Shown one piece after another: positions 52,149-61,043 of a DNA stretch of 64,000 nt. How positions within the stretch are numbered: the first letter of the stretch is position 1; the number at the start of each line of letters is the position of its first letter. The notes beneath the pieces were generated by a model, which made no database searches, had not been told where the DNA came from, and saw nothing but the letters and a program-made list of their open reading frames with translations. The DNA comes from Acidimicrobiales bacterium (GTDB taxonomy: Bacteria > Actinomycetota > Acidimicrobiia > Acidimicrobiales > JADJXE01): contig JADJXE010000001.1 in the NCBI GenBank assembly GCA_016716005.1, forward strand, positions 2,803,001 to 2,867,000, given 5' to 3'. The translations under genes and the position numbers were made by a program.

Positions 52149-52154
52149 TACGGT
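52149..52154 (+). promoter_or_regulatory. -10 hexamer, leaderless start
   Basis: TACGGT, 7 nt before the ATG at 52162. Confidence 0.5.
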
Positions 52155-52161
52155 GGCGGGC

Positions 52162-52419
52162 ATGGAACGCCCCGCCCGCTTCGAGCACAACCGCTGGGTC
52201 GGTGACAAGCGCACCCAGGTCGTCCACGACGTCGACCACTGCACCGAGCCCGAGGTCATCGAGGAGCTGATGGAGGCGGAGACCTTCATCTGCTTCGGCC
52301 CCGACCTGCTGGCCGAGGCCCGCAACCGCGGCTACCGGTGCTGCACCCGGTGCGAGGGTGCTCGCGAGGCCGCAGCCCGCGAGCGGGCGCTGGCCGACAA
52401 GGCCGCGGCCGGCTCCTGA
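52162..52419 (+). CDS. small conserved hypothetical protein
   Basis: 85 aa. HNRWVGDKRTQVVHDVDHCT, LMEAETFICFGPDLLAEARN, then RGYRCCTRCEGAREAAARER. Four Cys (HC, IC, CCTRC) suggest a metal site or disulfides. Leaderless ATG after TACGGT, but the same frame is open back to a GTG at 51940, in the structured element. Function unknown. Confidence 0.7.
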   Translation: MERPARFEHNRWVGDKRTQVVHDVDHCTEPEVIEELMEAETFICFGPDLLAEARNRGYRCCTRCEGAREAAARERALADKAAAGS

Positions 52420-52448
52420 CCTCCCCCGGCCGAGGGCGCCCGTCCGAC

Positions 52449-53210
52449 GTGGAGGAGCGGTTCCGATCCGGTGACCTCCGGCTCGGCTGCCACCTGGCCC
52501 GCCCCGAGACCCGGCTCGGCCCGGGCGAGCCCGGCGTGGTGCTGTGCCACGGCTTCCCCCTCGAGGCGCTGGGTGCCCGGCGGTCCGCCCACACGTTCCC
52601 CGAGCTGTGCGACCGGATCGCCTCGCAGATGGGGTGGTTCGCCCTCACCTTCAACTTCCGGGGCTGCGGCCCGTCCGAGGGCGACTTCTCGCTGGCCGGG
52701 TGGCTGGACGACCTGGCCGCCGCGGTCGCCCACCTGCGCGAGAGCGCCCCGGTCGACCGGGTGTGGTTGGCGGGCACCGGTGCCGGCGGGTCGCTCTCCA
52801 TCGCGCTGGCCGCAGACGACCCGACCATCGAGGGCGTGGCCGTGCTGGGCGCCCGGGCCGACTTCGACGACTGGGCGGCGCAGCCCCGCCGCTTCCTCGA
52901 GCACGCCCGGGAGATCGGCGCGGTGCGCGACGCCAGCTTCCCCCGGTCGTTCGAGCGGTGGTCGCGCGAGCTGCGGGCCATCCGGCCGCTCGAGGCCGTA
53001 CGCCGGCTCGCCCCCCGGCCGCTGCTCGTCCTCCACGGCGACGACGACGACGTCGTGCCCGTCGCCGAGGCCCGTGAGCTGGCCGCCGCCCACGGCGACG
53101 CCGAGCTGCGGGTGCTGGTCGGTGGCGGGCACCGCCTCCGCCACGATCCCCGGGCCGTCGCCGTGCTCCTCGGCTGGCTCGAGCGGGAGCGCTCCCGAGC
53201 GGCCGCCTAG
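52449..53210 (+). CDS. alpha/beta-hydrolase-fold protein lacking the nucleophile serine
   Basis: 253 aa. The fold is clear: VVLCHGFPLEALGARR, MGWFALTFNFRGCGPSEGDF, the elbow WLAGTGAGGSLSIAL, the acid region VLHGDDDDVVPVAEA and GGGHRLRHDP for the His. At the nucleophile elbow the usual GxSxG reads G-T-G-A-G, so the catalytic Ser is replaced by Gly. The protein is thus probably not a classic serine hydrolase. GTG start with GGAGGAG just after it, none before; start uncertain. Follows the small Cys protein by 29 bp. Confidence 0.75.
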   Translation: MEERFRSGDLRLGCHLARPETRLGPGEPGVVLCHGFPLEALGARRSAHTFPELCDRIASQMGWFALTFNFRGCGPSEGDFSLAGWLDDLAAAVAHLRESAPVDRVWLAGTGAGGSLSIALAADDPTIEGVAVLGARADFDDWAAQPRRFLEHAREIGAVRDASFPRSFERWSRELRAIRPLEAVRRLAPRPLLVLHGDDDDVVPVAEARELAAAHGDAELRVLVGGGHRLRHDPRAVAVLLGWLERERSRAAA

Positions 53211-53226
53211 CACCGAGGGGAACCGG

Positions 53227-55116
53227 CTAGGTCGGGCAGGGGCGCACCCAGGCGTCGAGCTCGGGGCGCTTGAGGATCCACGAGAAGCCGAGGCGGTCGG
53301 CCTGCGGGCAGAACGCCGCCGGGTCACCCTCGTACTCCACCCCGAACACGGCCTTGCCCGCCCGGACGAACGGCACCAGCGCCTCGCACTCGTCGTGGGC
53401 GAAGCACTGCTCGTTCACCGCGAAGTCGAAGGCGTCGACCAGCCCGGCCACCTGCTCGACGTCGTTCTTCAGGCCCACCGCGAGGCCCCGGGCATGGGCC
53501 TGCCCGGCCAGCCACCGGTTGAACCGGAGCTGGTCGTCGGCGGTGAGCGGGAAGCCGGTGTCGCTGGCGTAGCCGTCGACGTTGTCGGGGTCGACGGCGT
53601 CGCAGCCCTTGGCCCGGGCCAGGTCGAGGCGGGCCGCCAGCAGCGGGGCGAGCACGTCGAGGCGCCGCACGTCGACCCACCGCTCGCCCGGCCAGCCCAC
53701 GAGTGGCCGGCCCAGGACCTCGGCCGGCCAGGCTCCGGCGTCGGGTCGCCAGTCCTCGTGCGACCCGGCCGACAGGTAGCAGACGACGCGGCGCCCGGCC
53801 GCCTGCAGGGCGTCGATGGTGGCCTGCGGGGTCTCGACCAGGTCGACGTCGTACACGTCGGCGTCGACCGAGGTGTCGACCGGTCCGCTCAGCTGGAGCT
53901 GCCAGGTGAGACCGGGCTCCGGTCGCCACCGACCCCAGCCGCCCGCCGCCGGCGACGGCCAGCAGCCGAGTGACAGCCGGACCGGGGGCGTGAACCAGGG
54001 ATCGGCCACCGCGGCCCGGTAGGCGGCCAGGGCGGCCGGCGACGAGTCGACGCGCAGATCCGACGGTGGCTGCCCCTCGCCGTTCTCCCAGCGCTCGTGC
54101 CACCACGCCATGGCCCGCACGCCGGGGAAGTCCCCGGACCGCACCGCGGCGTACGCCTCGGTGATCCACCGGGCCTTCGTCGCCGGGTCGCCCAGGTCTG
54201 CGTCGCCCAGCTCCTCCACCGCGAGCGGCTTGGTGGTGAGCGAGCGCAGCTCGGCGTAGGCCGGGCCGAGCACGTCGACGAACGGCTCGGGCTCGTCCCC
54301 CGGCGCCTGGCGGCCGTACGCGCTCACGCCCACCCAGTCGACCACGTCGTCGCCCGGGTAGTACTCGCTGATGGTGTTCCACGACTCGGCCGGCCAGCTG
54401 TCGGCGTTCACGTGGAAGAACCAGGTGACGTTCGTCGCGCCCTCGCTCCGGAACAGCTCCACCACGTGCCGGTACGCGCCCCGGAACCGCTCGGGCCCGT
54501 CGGCCCGGGCGGGGTCGCCGAACCCGTCGGTGCGACCACCCCCGTTGGCCAGGCCGCTCCACGGGAACCAGTCGCCGTTCACCTCGACGCCCAGCTCGAC
54601 GAGCAGCGGACCGGGCACGGCCGCCGCCGCCCGGGCCCAGGCCCGCAGGTCGGCGTCCCAGCGACCGTCGATGATCGCCTGGTAGGCGTAGGGCCCCGGG
54701 TCGGCTGGTCCGTCGCCGTCCCAGGTGTCCTCGTAGGCGGACCGGTTCCAGGGCATGAGGCGCACGAGGGGGATCACGCCCTCGGCCCGCACCGTGTCCA
54801 CCGCGTCGGCCGGGAAGCGGATCCCGTCGAACCAGTTGTCGGACAGGCTGGCCCACACGAGCGGCGTCCCGGCCAGCGCCTCGAAGGCCTCGACCGCGTC
54901 TGCGCTCACCTCGTCCTCGGTGTTCCCGAAGAAGGGGAAGGCGGCGTGGTAGGCGCCGCGGTCGGGTGGGAGAAGGCGGCACGCGTCGGCGGGGTCGCCC
55001 CAGACCACGGCTCCCGGGGGGAGTGGTCCGTCGTCGGGGGCGGTGCACGCCGCGGCCGCCGTGGCCGCGACCAGCGCGGCCAGCGCGGCCCCGGCGAGGA
55101 GCCGCCGGATCCTCAC
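53227..55116 (-). CDS. secreted lipoprotein GH26-GH114 glycoside hydrolase fusion
   Basis: 629 aa. Signal peptide with lipobox near AAAC (Cys24). Residues about 50-345 are GH26-like: acid/base Glu178 in ELGVEVNGDWFPW and nucleophile Glu301 in LAVEELGDAD. Residues about 385-625 match GH114 (endo-alpha-1,4-polygalactosaminidase): WQLQLSGPVDTSVDADVYDV, VVCYLSAGSHEDWRPD, CDAVDPDNVDGYASDTGFPL, GLAVGLKNDVEQ and FDFAVNEQCFAHDEC. The two domains together suggest breakdown or trimming of an exopolysaccharide at the cell surface. The next gene upstream on the same strand is a polysaccharide flippase. Confidence 0.85.
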   Translation of the reverse strand: MRIRRLLAGAALAALVAATAAAACTAPDDGPLPPGAVVWGDPADACRLLPPDRGAYHAAFPFFGNTEDEVSADAVEAFEALAGTPLVWASLSDNWFDGIRFPADAVDTVRAEGVIPLVRLMPWNRSAYEDTWDGDGPADPGPYAYQAIIDGRWDADLRAWARAAAAVPGPLLVELGVEVNGDWFPWSGLANGGGRTDGFGDPARADGPERFRGAYRHVVELFRSEGATNVTWFFHVNADSWPAESWNTISEYYPGDDVVDWVGVSAYGRQAPGDEPEPFVDVLGPAYAELRSLTTKPLAVEELGDADLGDPATKARWITEAYAAVRSGDFPGVRAMAWWHERWENGEGQPPSDLRVDSSPAALAAYRAAVADPWFTPPVRLSLGCWPSPAAGGWGRWRPEPGLTWQLQLSGPVDTSVDADVYDVDLVETPQATIDALQAAGRRVVCYLSAGSHEDWRPDAGAWPAEVLGRPLVGWPGERWVDVRRLDVLAPLLAARLDLARAKGCDAVDPDNVDGYASDTGFPLTADDQLRFNRWLAGQAHARGLAVGLKNDVEQVAGLVDAFDFAVNEQCFAHDECEALVPFVRAGKAVFGVEYEGDPAAFCPQADRLGFSWILKRPELDAWVRPCPT

Positions 55117-55162
55117 GAGCCCACGGTACGCCCGCCCTGGCGGCGCCGGGACCGCGGGCCGA

Positions 55163-56512
55163 TCAGGGCTCGACGAACTCGTGCTCCACCGCGTCGAGGA
55201 GCGGGTCGAGCTCGGTCGGGACGGCGCCGCGGTGCATCCGCAGCGCCAGCAGCAGCCCCATCACGGCCGTCGCCGAGGTGGAGCCCAGCAGGAACGCCAG
55301 CTCCACCCGCAGCAGCAGCTCGGTGCCGACCGCCAGGGCCACCATGAAGGTGACGACCCCGACCGCCCAGCCGACGAGCACGCGCCGGTAGCTCTCGAGG
55401 GCGATCAGCGCCTGGGCCAGGGTGGTGGCGAACATGAAGGCGCCGCTGGCCGTGGCCAGGATCGCCAGGTTGGCGCGCCCGAGCTCGAACTCGGGACCGA
55501 AGAGGGTGCGCACCGCCCACGGGCCGAAGACGAAGGCCCCGACACCGGCGGCGACGGTGACGGCCGCGACGACCAGCAGCAGCCGCTTGAGCCCGGTGCG
55601 GAAGTCGTCGTGGCGGCCCGAGGCGGCCAGACCGGCCAGCTTGGGGAGCAGCGCGGCCTGCACCGCGGCGAACAGGAACAGGGGGATGCGGGCGAGGATG
55701 TAGCCGGCACCGAAGCGGCCGGCCAGATCCTGCTCAGCGTCGTTGTCGGCCAGGACGGTGGCCGCGATGGGGGCGGCGTTCACCAGCAGCTGGGCGAGGA
55801 TCTGGGCCGACAGCAGGAACCCCAGCGCCTTCGACAGCTCGGACCACCGGGCCTCCGGACCGGGCTGCAGCACGTTGCGCTCGCGGGCGGCCACCAGCGC
55901 CAGGGCGGCGAAGGGGGCCAGGCCCATCACCAGGCCGTACGGTCCGGCGGTGGCCACGCCCACCACGACCAGCACGACGCCCACCGCCAGGCGCAGCACC
56001 CCCTCGGAGCCGATGAGCAGCGAGTACCCCCCGAAGTGGTGGGTGCCCGACAGGCTGCCACGGGCCAGGTGGACGGCGGCGTAGGCGGGGAGGCTGATGA
56101 GGAACCCGACGAGCAGCAGGGTCTGGCCGGAGAAGAGGTGGTCGACGAGCAGCGGTCCGGCGATCAGGCCGGCGACCACCAGCACGCCGGCCAGCACGCC
56201 GCCCAGCAGGGCGGCGCGCCGGATGACGGGTGCGCCGCCCACGCCCCTGGTGAGCCGGGCCGACAGGGCCCGGCCGGCCTCCTGCTCGAGGGGCATGAAC
56301 ACGCCCGGTCCGGCGGTGAAGACCAGGAACCAGAGGGCGGTGAGGCTGGCGTACTGGGCTGCGTCGAGGAGGCCGGTGCGGGCCGGGAGCATCAGGAACC
56401 CGTAGGACGCGATGCCGTTGACGATGAGGCCGATGCCGATGGCGAGGGTGCCCTCGGGGAGCGGGTTGCGGACGGCAACCCGCCGATTGGCCGGCTCGGC
56501 GCTCAGAGACAT
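55163..56512 (-). CDS. polysaccharide flippase (MATE/Wzx/PelG-like)
   Basis: 449 aa with 12 or so membrane helices spread over the protein. MLPARTGLLDAAQYASLTAL, GPGVFMPLEQEAGRALSARL, FLLSAQILAQLLVNAAPIAA and FGAGYILARIPLFLFAAVQA are typical of the oligosaccharide flippase superfamily. ATG 56512 is used; TAGCGT lies 10 nt upstream. Together with the GH26-GH114 gene 46 bp downstream it forms a minimal exopolysaccharide export/processing pair; no glycosyltransferase is in the window. Confidence 0.85.
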   Translation of the reverse strand: MSLSAEPANRRVAVRNPLPEGTLAIGIGLIVNGIASYGFLMLPARTGLLDAAQYASLTALWFLVFTAGPGVFMPLEQEAGRALSARLTRGVGGAPVIRRAALLGGVLAGVLVVAGLIAGPLLVDHLFSGQTLLLVGFLISLPAYAAVHLARGSLSGTHHFGGYSLLIGSEGVLRLAVGVVLVVVGVATAGPYGLVMGLAPFAALALVAARERNVLQPGPEARWSELSKALGFLLSAQILAQLLVNAAPIAATVLADNDAEQDLAGRFGAGYILARIPLFLFAAVQAALLPKLAGLAASGRHDDFRTGLKRLLLVVAAVTVAAGVGAFVFGPWAVRTLFGPEFELGRANLAILATASGAFMFATTLAQALIALESYRRVLVGWAVGVVTFMVALAVGTELLLRVELAFLLGSTSATAVMGLLLALRMHRGAVPTELDPLLDAVEHEFVEP

Positions 56513-56522
56513 GGACCGCAGC

Positions 56523-56528
56523 ACGCTA
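56523..56528 (-). promoter_or_regulatory. -10 hexamer of the flippase operon
   Basis: TAGCGT on the minus strand, 10 nt before the ATG at 56512. Confidence 0.4.
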
Positions 56529-56579
56529 GCCAGTCGGCCCGACGGCCGTCAGGTTGAGCGACGGGCCGCTGCGGGCTGC

Positions 56580-57158
56580 TCAGCCCGCCTTGCCCTTGCC
56601 CTGGGCCTTCATGAGCTTCTTGAAGTCGCGGACCTTCTCCAGCGTGCCGGGCGAGTCGACGTCGGCCACCGAGCGGGGAGTCGAGTCGGAGAAGGGGGCG
56701 CTGACCGTCTCCCAGCCGGCCGGCGCCCGGCCGAACCGCTTGGCCAGCAGGGCGAGGAAGATCTTGGCCTTCTCGTCGCCGAAGCCGGGGAGGGCGCGCA
56801 GCCGGGCGAACAGCACCTCGGCGGAGCGGACGCCCTTCCAGATCTGCCCGGCGTCGTTGCCGTACCCGTCGGCGACCTGGCGGCACAGCTCCTGGGTGCG
56901 GCGGGCCATGGCCGCCGGGAAGCGGTGCAGCGCCGGCTTGGCCGCGAACACGCCCTCGAGCTCGGCCGTGTCCATCGCCGCGATCGACGCTGCGTCGAGC
57001 GTGCCGCCCAGGCGCTGGCGGAGCACGAACGGCGCCCGGAACGCCACCTCCATCTTCACCTGCTGGTCGAGCAGCATGCCGATCAGCAGGGCGAGCGGGT
57101 CGGTGGCGAGGAGCCGGTCGGCGTCGGCGTCGCCGGTGACGGGGAGCGTGGCGGGCAT
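56580..57158 (-). CDS. HhH-GPD-type base-excision repair protein
   Basis: 192 aa. ADRLLATDPLALLIGMLLDQ, MEVAFRAPFVLRQRLGG and the helix-hairpin-helix RALPGFGDEKAKIFLALLAK are seen; the rest is helical, with a Lys-rich end. It belongs to an uncharacterised actinobacterial HhH-GPD family. No Fe-S cysteines; the catalytic Asp is not certain. ATG 57158 is chosen over an upstream ATG because TACCCT lies 8 nt before it. It also follows aceE by only 4 bp. Confidence 0.8.
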   Translation of the reverse strand: MPATLPVTGDADADRLLATDPLALLIGMLLDQQVKMEVAFRAPFVLRQRLGGTLDAASIAAMDTAELEGVFAAKPALHRFPAAMARRTQELCRQVADGYGNDAGQIWKGVRSAEVLFARLRALPGFGDEKAKIFLALLAKRFGRAPAGWETVSAPFSDSTPRSVADVDSPGTLEKVRDFKKLMKAQGKGKAG

Positions 57159-57162
57159 CGGT

Positions 57163-59853
57163 CTAGAGGGTACGCGGGTCGGTGGCGTCGGCATCGATCG
57201 CGTAGGCCGCGATCGCCTCCAGGACCGTCTCGGGCCTGACCTCGCCCGCAGCGGCGAGGGCCGACAGCACGGCCACCACCACGTGGCCGGCGTCGACCTC
57301 GAAGAACCGTCGCAGGGCCTCGCGGGTGTCGGAGCGGCCGAAGCCGTCGGTGCCGAGCGGCGTGAACGGGCGCGGCACCCAGCGCGCCACCTGGTCGGGC
57401 ACCGCCTTCATGAAGTCGGTGACGGCGACGACGGGGCCCTCGGCCCCGGCCAGCCGATCGGTGACGTAGGGGGTGCGGCGCCCCTCCCCCGGGTGGAGCC
57501 GGTTCCACCGCTCCACCGAGAGGGCCTCCTCGCGCAGGGCCTTGTACGACGTGGCCGACCACAGCTCGACGCCCACGTCCCACCGGTGCGCCAGCTCGGC
57601 CGCGGCGGCCCGGGCCGCCCCCTGGGCCGACCCCGAGAACAGCACCGTGGCCCGCGCCCGGGGCCCGTCGGGTGCCGCCGCCCAGCGGTACAGCCCCCGG
57701 ACGATGCCCTCCTCGGCGCCCTCGGGCATGGCCGGCATCGGGTAGTTCTCGTTGTAGACGGTGAGGTAGTAGTAGACGTCGTCGCCGTCGCGGTACATGC
57801 GCTGGAGCCCGTGGCGGACGATCACCGCCAGCTCGTAGGCGAACGCCGGGTCGTAGGCCTGGCACACGGGCACGGTGGAGGCCAGCACCAGGCTGTGGCC
57901 GTCCTGGTGCTGGAGGCCCTCGCCCAGCAGGGTGGTGCGCCCCGCGGTGGCGCCGAGCAGGAAGCCCCGCGTGCGCGAGTCGGCCGCCGACCACAGCAGG
58001 TCGCCCACCCGCTGGAAGCCGAACATCGAGTAGAAGATGTAGAAGGGCACCATGGGCACGCCGTGGTTGGCGTAGCTCGTGCCGGCCGCGATCCAGCTCG
58101 ACGTGGCCCCGGCCTCGGTGATGCCCTCCTCGAGGATCTGGCCGTCCCTGGCCTCGGTGTAGGAGAGCAGCAGGTCGGCGTCGACGGGCTCGTAGGCCTG
58201 GCCCTGGCTGGCGTAGATCTTCAGCTCGCGGAACAGCGCGTCCATCCCGAAGGTGCGGGCCTCGTCGGGCACGATCGGCACCACCCGGGCCCCGAAGCCC
58301 TCGTCGCGGGCGAGGGAGCGCAGCAGCCCGGTGAACGCCATGGTGGTGCTCACCGCCCGGCTGCCCGAGCCGGCCGTGAGCTCGGCGAACACCCGGTCGT
58401 CGGGCAGGGCGAGGGGGCGGCTGGTGCGCACCACCCGGCGGGGCACCGAGCCGTCCAGGGCCAGGCGGCGCTGGCGGAGGTACTGCATCTCCACCGAGTC
58501 CTCGGCCGGCCGGAAGTACGGGGGCTCGTCGCCGGTGAGGGCCTCGTCGGGGATCTCGTCGGCGAGGTGGAGCCGGTCGCGCAGGATCCGCAGCTGGTCC
58601 ATCGTCATCTTCTTGATCTGGTGCGTGGCGTTGCGGCCCTCCACGTCCGGGCCGAGGGTCCAGCCCTTCACCGTCTTGGCCAGGATCACCGTGGGGCCGC
58701 CCTCGTGCTCGACCGCGGCCTTGTAGGCCGCGTAGAGCTTCCGGTAGTCGTGCCCGCCCCGCGGCAGCCAGCGCAGCTCGTCGTCGGAGAGGTGCTCGAC
58801 GAGGCGGCGCAACCGGGGGTCGGGCCCGAAGAAGTGCTCGCGGATGTAGGCGCCGCTCTCCACCGTGTAGCGCTGGAACTCGCCGTCGACGGTGGTGTTC
58901 ATGGCGTTCAGCAGCACCCCGTCGACGTCGCGGGCGAGCAGCTCGTCCCACTTGGAGCCCCAGATCACCTTGATCACGTTCCAGCCCGCCCCCCGGAACA
59001 CGGCCTCGAGCTCCTGGATGACCTTGCCGTTGCCGCGGACCGGCCCGTCGAGGCGCTGCAGGTTGCAGTTCACGACGAAGATGAGGTTGTCGAGCTTCTC
59101 CCGCGCGGCGAGGGAGAGGGCGCCGAGGGCCTCGGGCTCGTCGGTCTCGCCGTCGCCGAGGAAGCACCACACCCGGCTGCGGCTCGTGTCGTCGATCCGG
59201 CGGTTCTGCAGGTAGCGGTTGAAGCGGGCCTGGTAGATGGCGTTGATGGGGCCGAGGCCCATCGACACCGTGGGGTACTCCCAGAAGTCGGGCATGAGCC
59301 GCGGGTGGGGGTAGGAGCTCAGGCCGGTGCGGCCGATCTCCCGCCGGAAGTGGTCGAGGTCGTCCTCGCCCAGCCGCCCCTCGAGGAAGGCCCGGGCGTA
59401 CACGCCGGGGGCGGCGTGGCCCTGGATGTACACCTGGTCGCCGGCCTGGCCGTCGTCCTTGCCCCGGAAGAAGTGGTTGAAGCCCACCTCGTACAGCGCG
59501 GCCGAGCTGGCGAACGTCGACAGGTGCCCGCCGATGCCCTCGTGGTGCTTGTTGGCCTTGATCACCATCGCCGCCGCGTTCCAGCGGATGAACCGCCGGA
59601 TGCGGCGCTCGATGCCCTCGTCGCCGGGGAACCACGGCTCGTGCTCGGGGGGGATGGTGTTCACGTAGGGCGTCGACACCGCGGCGGGGACGCCGACGCC
59701 CAGCTGCCGGGCCCGCTCGAGCAGCTTGGAGAGCAGGAAGCGGGCCCGGCCCTTGCCCCGGGCGTCCACGACGCCGTCGAGGCTGTCCAGCCACTCGGTG
59801 GTCTCGACCGGGTCGACGTCGGGGAGCTGGTGCACGAACCCGTCGATGATCAT
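57163..59853 (-). CDS. aceE: pyruvate dehydrogenase E1 component, homodimeric
   Basis: 896 aa, normal AceE length. TPP motif GDGETDEPEALGALSLAARE with NCNLQRLDG; NAAAMVIKANKHHEGIGGHL and GHAAPGVYARAFLEGRL in the N-terminal domain; QDGHSLVLASTVPVCQAYDP and PLGTDGFGRSDTREALRRFF in the C-terminal part. Decarboxylates pyruvate and acetylates the lipoyl E2 (encoded elsewhere). ATG 59853 gives the usual opening IIDGFVHQLPDVDPVETTEW. Confidence 0.96.
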   Translation of the reverse strand: MIIDGFVHQLPDVDPVETTEWLDSLDGVVDARGKGRARFLLSKLLERARQLGVGVPAAVSTPYVNTIPPEHEPWFPGDEGIERRIRRFIRWNAAAMVIKANKHHEGIGGHLSTFASSAALYEVGFNHFFRGKDDGQAGDQVYIQGHAAPGVYARAFLEGRLGEDDLDHFRREIGRTGLSSYPHPRLMPDFWEYPTVSMGLGPINAIYQARFNRYLQNRRIDDTSRSRVWCFLGDGETDEPEALGALSLAAREKLDNLIFVVNCNLQRLDGPVRGNGKVIQELEAVFRGAGWNVIKVIWGSKWDELLARDVDGVLLNAMNTTVDGEFQRYTVESGAYIREHFFGPDPRLRRLVEHLSDDELRWLPRGGHDYRKLYAAYKAAVEHEGGPTVILAKTVKGWTLGPDVEGRNATHQIKKMTMDQLRILRDRLHLADEIPDEALTGDEPPYFRPAEDSVEMQYLRQRRLALDGSVPRRVVRTSRPLALPDDRVFAELTAGSGSRAVSTTMAFTGLLRSLARDEGFGARVVPIVPDEARTFGMDALFRELKIYASQGQAYEPVDADLLLSYTEARDGQILEEGITEAGATSSWIAAGTSYANHGVPMVPFYIFYSMFGFQRVGDLLWSAADSRTRGFLLGATAGRTTLLGEGLQHQDGHSLVLASTVPVCQAYDPAFAYELAVIVRHGLQRMYRDGDDVYYYLTVYNENYPMPAMPEGAEEGIVRGLYRWAAAPDGPRARATVLFSGSAQGAARAAAAELAHRWDVGVELWSATSYKALREEALSVERWNRLHPGEGRRTPYVTDRLAGAEGPVVAVTDFMKAVPDQVARWVPRPFTPLGTDGFGRSDTREALRRFFEVDAGHVVVAVLSALAAAGEVRPETVLEAIAAYAIDADATDPRTL
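57167..57172 (-). promoter_or_regulatory. -10 hexamer for the HhH-GPD gene
   Basis: TACCCT on the minus strand inside the end of aceE, 8 nt before the ATG at 57158; gives the repair gene its own leaderless start. Confidence 0.45.
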
Positions 59854-59960
59854 GGGCCCATTCTCGCCGGGTCGGGGCGGCAACGGCGGCTCGGCCGGGC
59901 CGACCGGCCGTCGGTGGTCACGGTGGGGCCGGCGGACGCGGCGTGTGTGAACATGACCGC

Positions 59961-61043
59961 ATGGCGGACGTCCCCACGCAACCGACCCCGGCCGTGGGGG
60001 CGGTCTACGGGTTCCTGCGCCAACGGGGCGCCAGCGACGCCGAGATCCGGGCGGCGGGCCACGGCCGCTGGCTGGCCGGCCTGGTGCTGGAGCGGGCGGT
60101 GCTGCCGGGGGCCCGCCGCTGGACGTTGGACGACGTGGCCGCCGAGGCCGGGGTGTCGGTCGAGGTGGCCACCCGGCTGTGGCGGGCCATGGGCTTCCCC
60201 GACGTGGACGTCGGTGAGCGGGTGTTCACCGACTACGACGTCACCGCCCTGCAGGCCACCGTGCAGCGCCTCGCCTCCCGCGACGCCGGCGTCGAGGACG
60301 CGGTGCAGCAGACCCGGGTGATCGCCGGCGCCCTGGCCCGGGTGGCCGAGGTGTGGGTCGACACCCTGATCGAGCAGGCCAAGGTGCTGCGGCACGGGCA
60401 GGCCGACATCGGCGCCGCGGCCCTGGAGCTGGTCGACCGGCTCGACCTCGACCAGGTGGCGCCCGTGCTCGACTACGTCCACCGCCGCCAGATCATCGCC
60501 GCCCTGGCCCGGCGGTTCACGTGGGGCGACGACCCCCTCGAGGGCGACACCCACCTGGCGGTGGGCTTCGCCGACCTGGCCGGCTTCACCTCGCTCAGCC
60601 AGGAGCTCACCGACGACGAGCTGGGCGAGCTGGTCCAGCGCTTCGAGGCGGTCACCCACGACGTGATCGCCGAGCGGGGCGGGCGCCTGGTGAAGACGAT
60701 CGGCGACGAGGTGATGTTCGTGGCGCCCGACGCCGGCGCCGGCGCCGAGATCAGCGTGGGGCTCATCGAGGCCCACGCCGACGACGACCTGCTGCCCGAC
60801 GTGCGGGTCGGGCTCGACGTCGGGTCGCTGCTGGTGCGGGAGGGCGACTACTTCGGCGACGCCGTCAACCGGGCGTCGCGCCTGGTGGGGCTGGCCCGGC
60901 GGGGGTCGGTGGTCGTGCCCTCCGACCTGCGCGACGAGCTCCGCGACGACCCGCGCTTTCGCTGCTCGCCCATCGGGCCGCGGCGGGTGAAGGACTTCGG
61001 GGCGATCTGGCTGTGGTCGCTCCGCCGGGCGCCCGCGGCGTGA
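59961..61043 (+). CDS. class III adenylate/guanylate cyclase with N-terminal HTH-like sensor
   Basis: 360 aa from ATG 59961 (GTG 59943 in frame is possible). The N-terminal half contains a MerR-like helix-turn-helix (WTLDDVAAEAGVSVEVATRL) and resembles the regulatory domain of the mycobacterial Rv1264-type cyclase. Cyclase domain (about 195-355): metal Asp205 in VGFADLAGFTSLSQ and Asp249 in VKTIGDEVMFVA, with Lys245 as the purine-specifying residue; Asn/Arg of the transition state in GDAVNRASRL. cAMP is the likely product. Cytosolic. Coupled by a 4-nt overlap to an RNase HI fusion gene. Confidence 0.9.
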   Translation: MADVPTQPTPAVGAVYGFLRQRGASDAEIRAAGHGRWLAGLVLERAVLPGARRWTLDDVAAEAGVSVEVATRLWRAMGFPDVDVGERVFTDYDVTALQATVQRLASRDAGVEDAVQQTRVIAGALARVAEVWVDTLIEQAKVLRHGQADIGAAALELVDRLDLDQVAPVLDYVHRRQIIAALARRFTWGDDPLEGDTHLAVGFADLAGFTSLSQELTDDELGELVQRFEAVTHDVIAERGGRLVKTIGDEVMFVAPDAGAGAEISVGLIEAHADDDLLPDVRVGLDVGSLLVREGDYFGDAVNRASRLVGLARRGSVVVPSDLRDELRDDPRFRCSPIGPRRVKDFGAIWLWSLRRAPAA

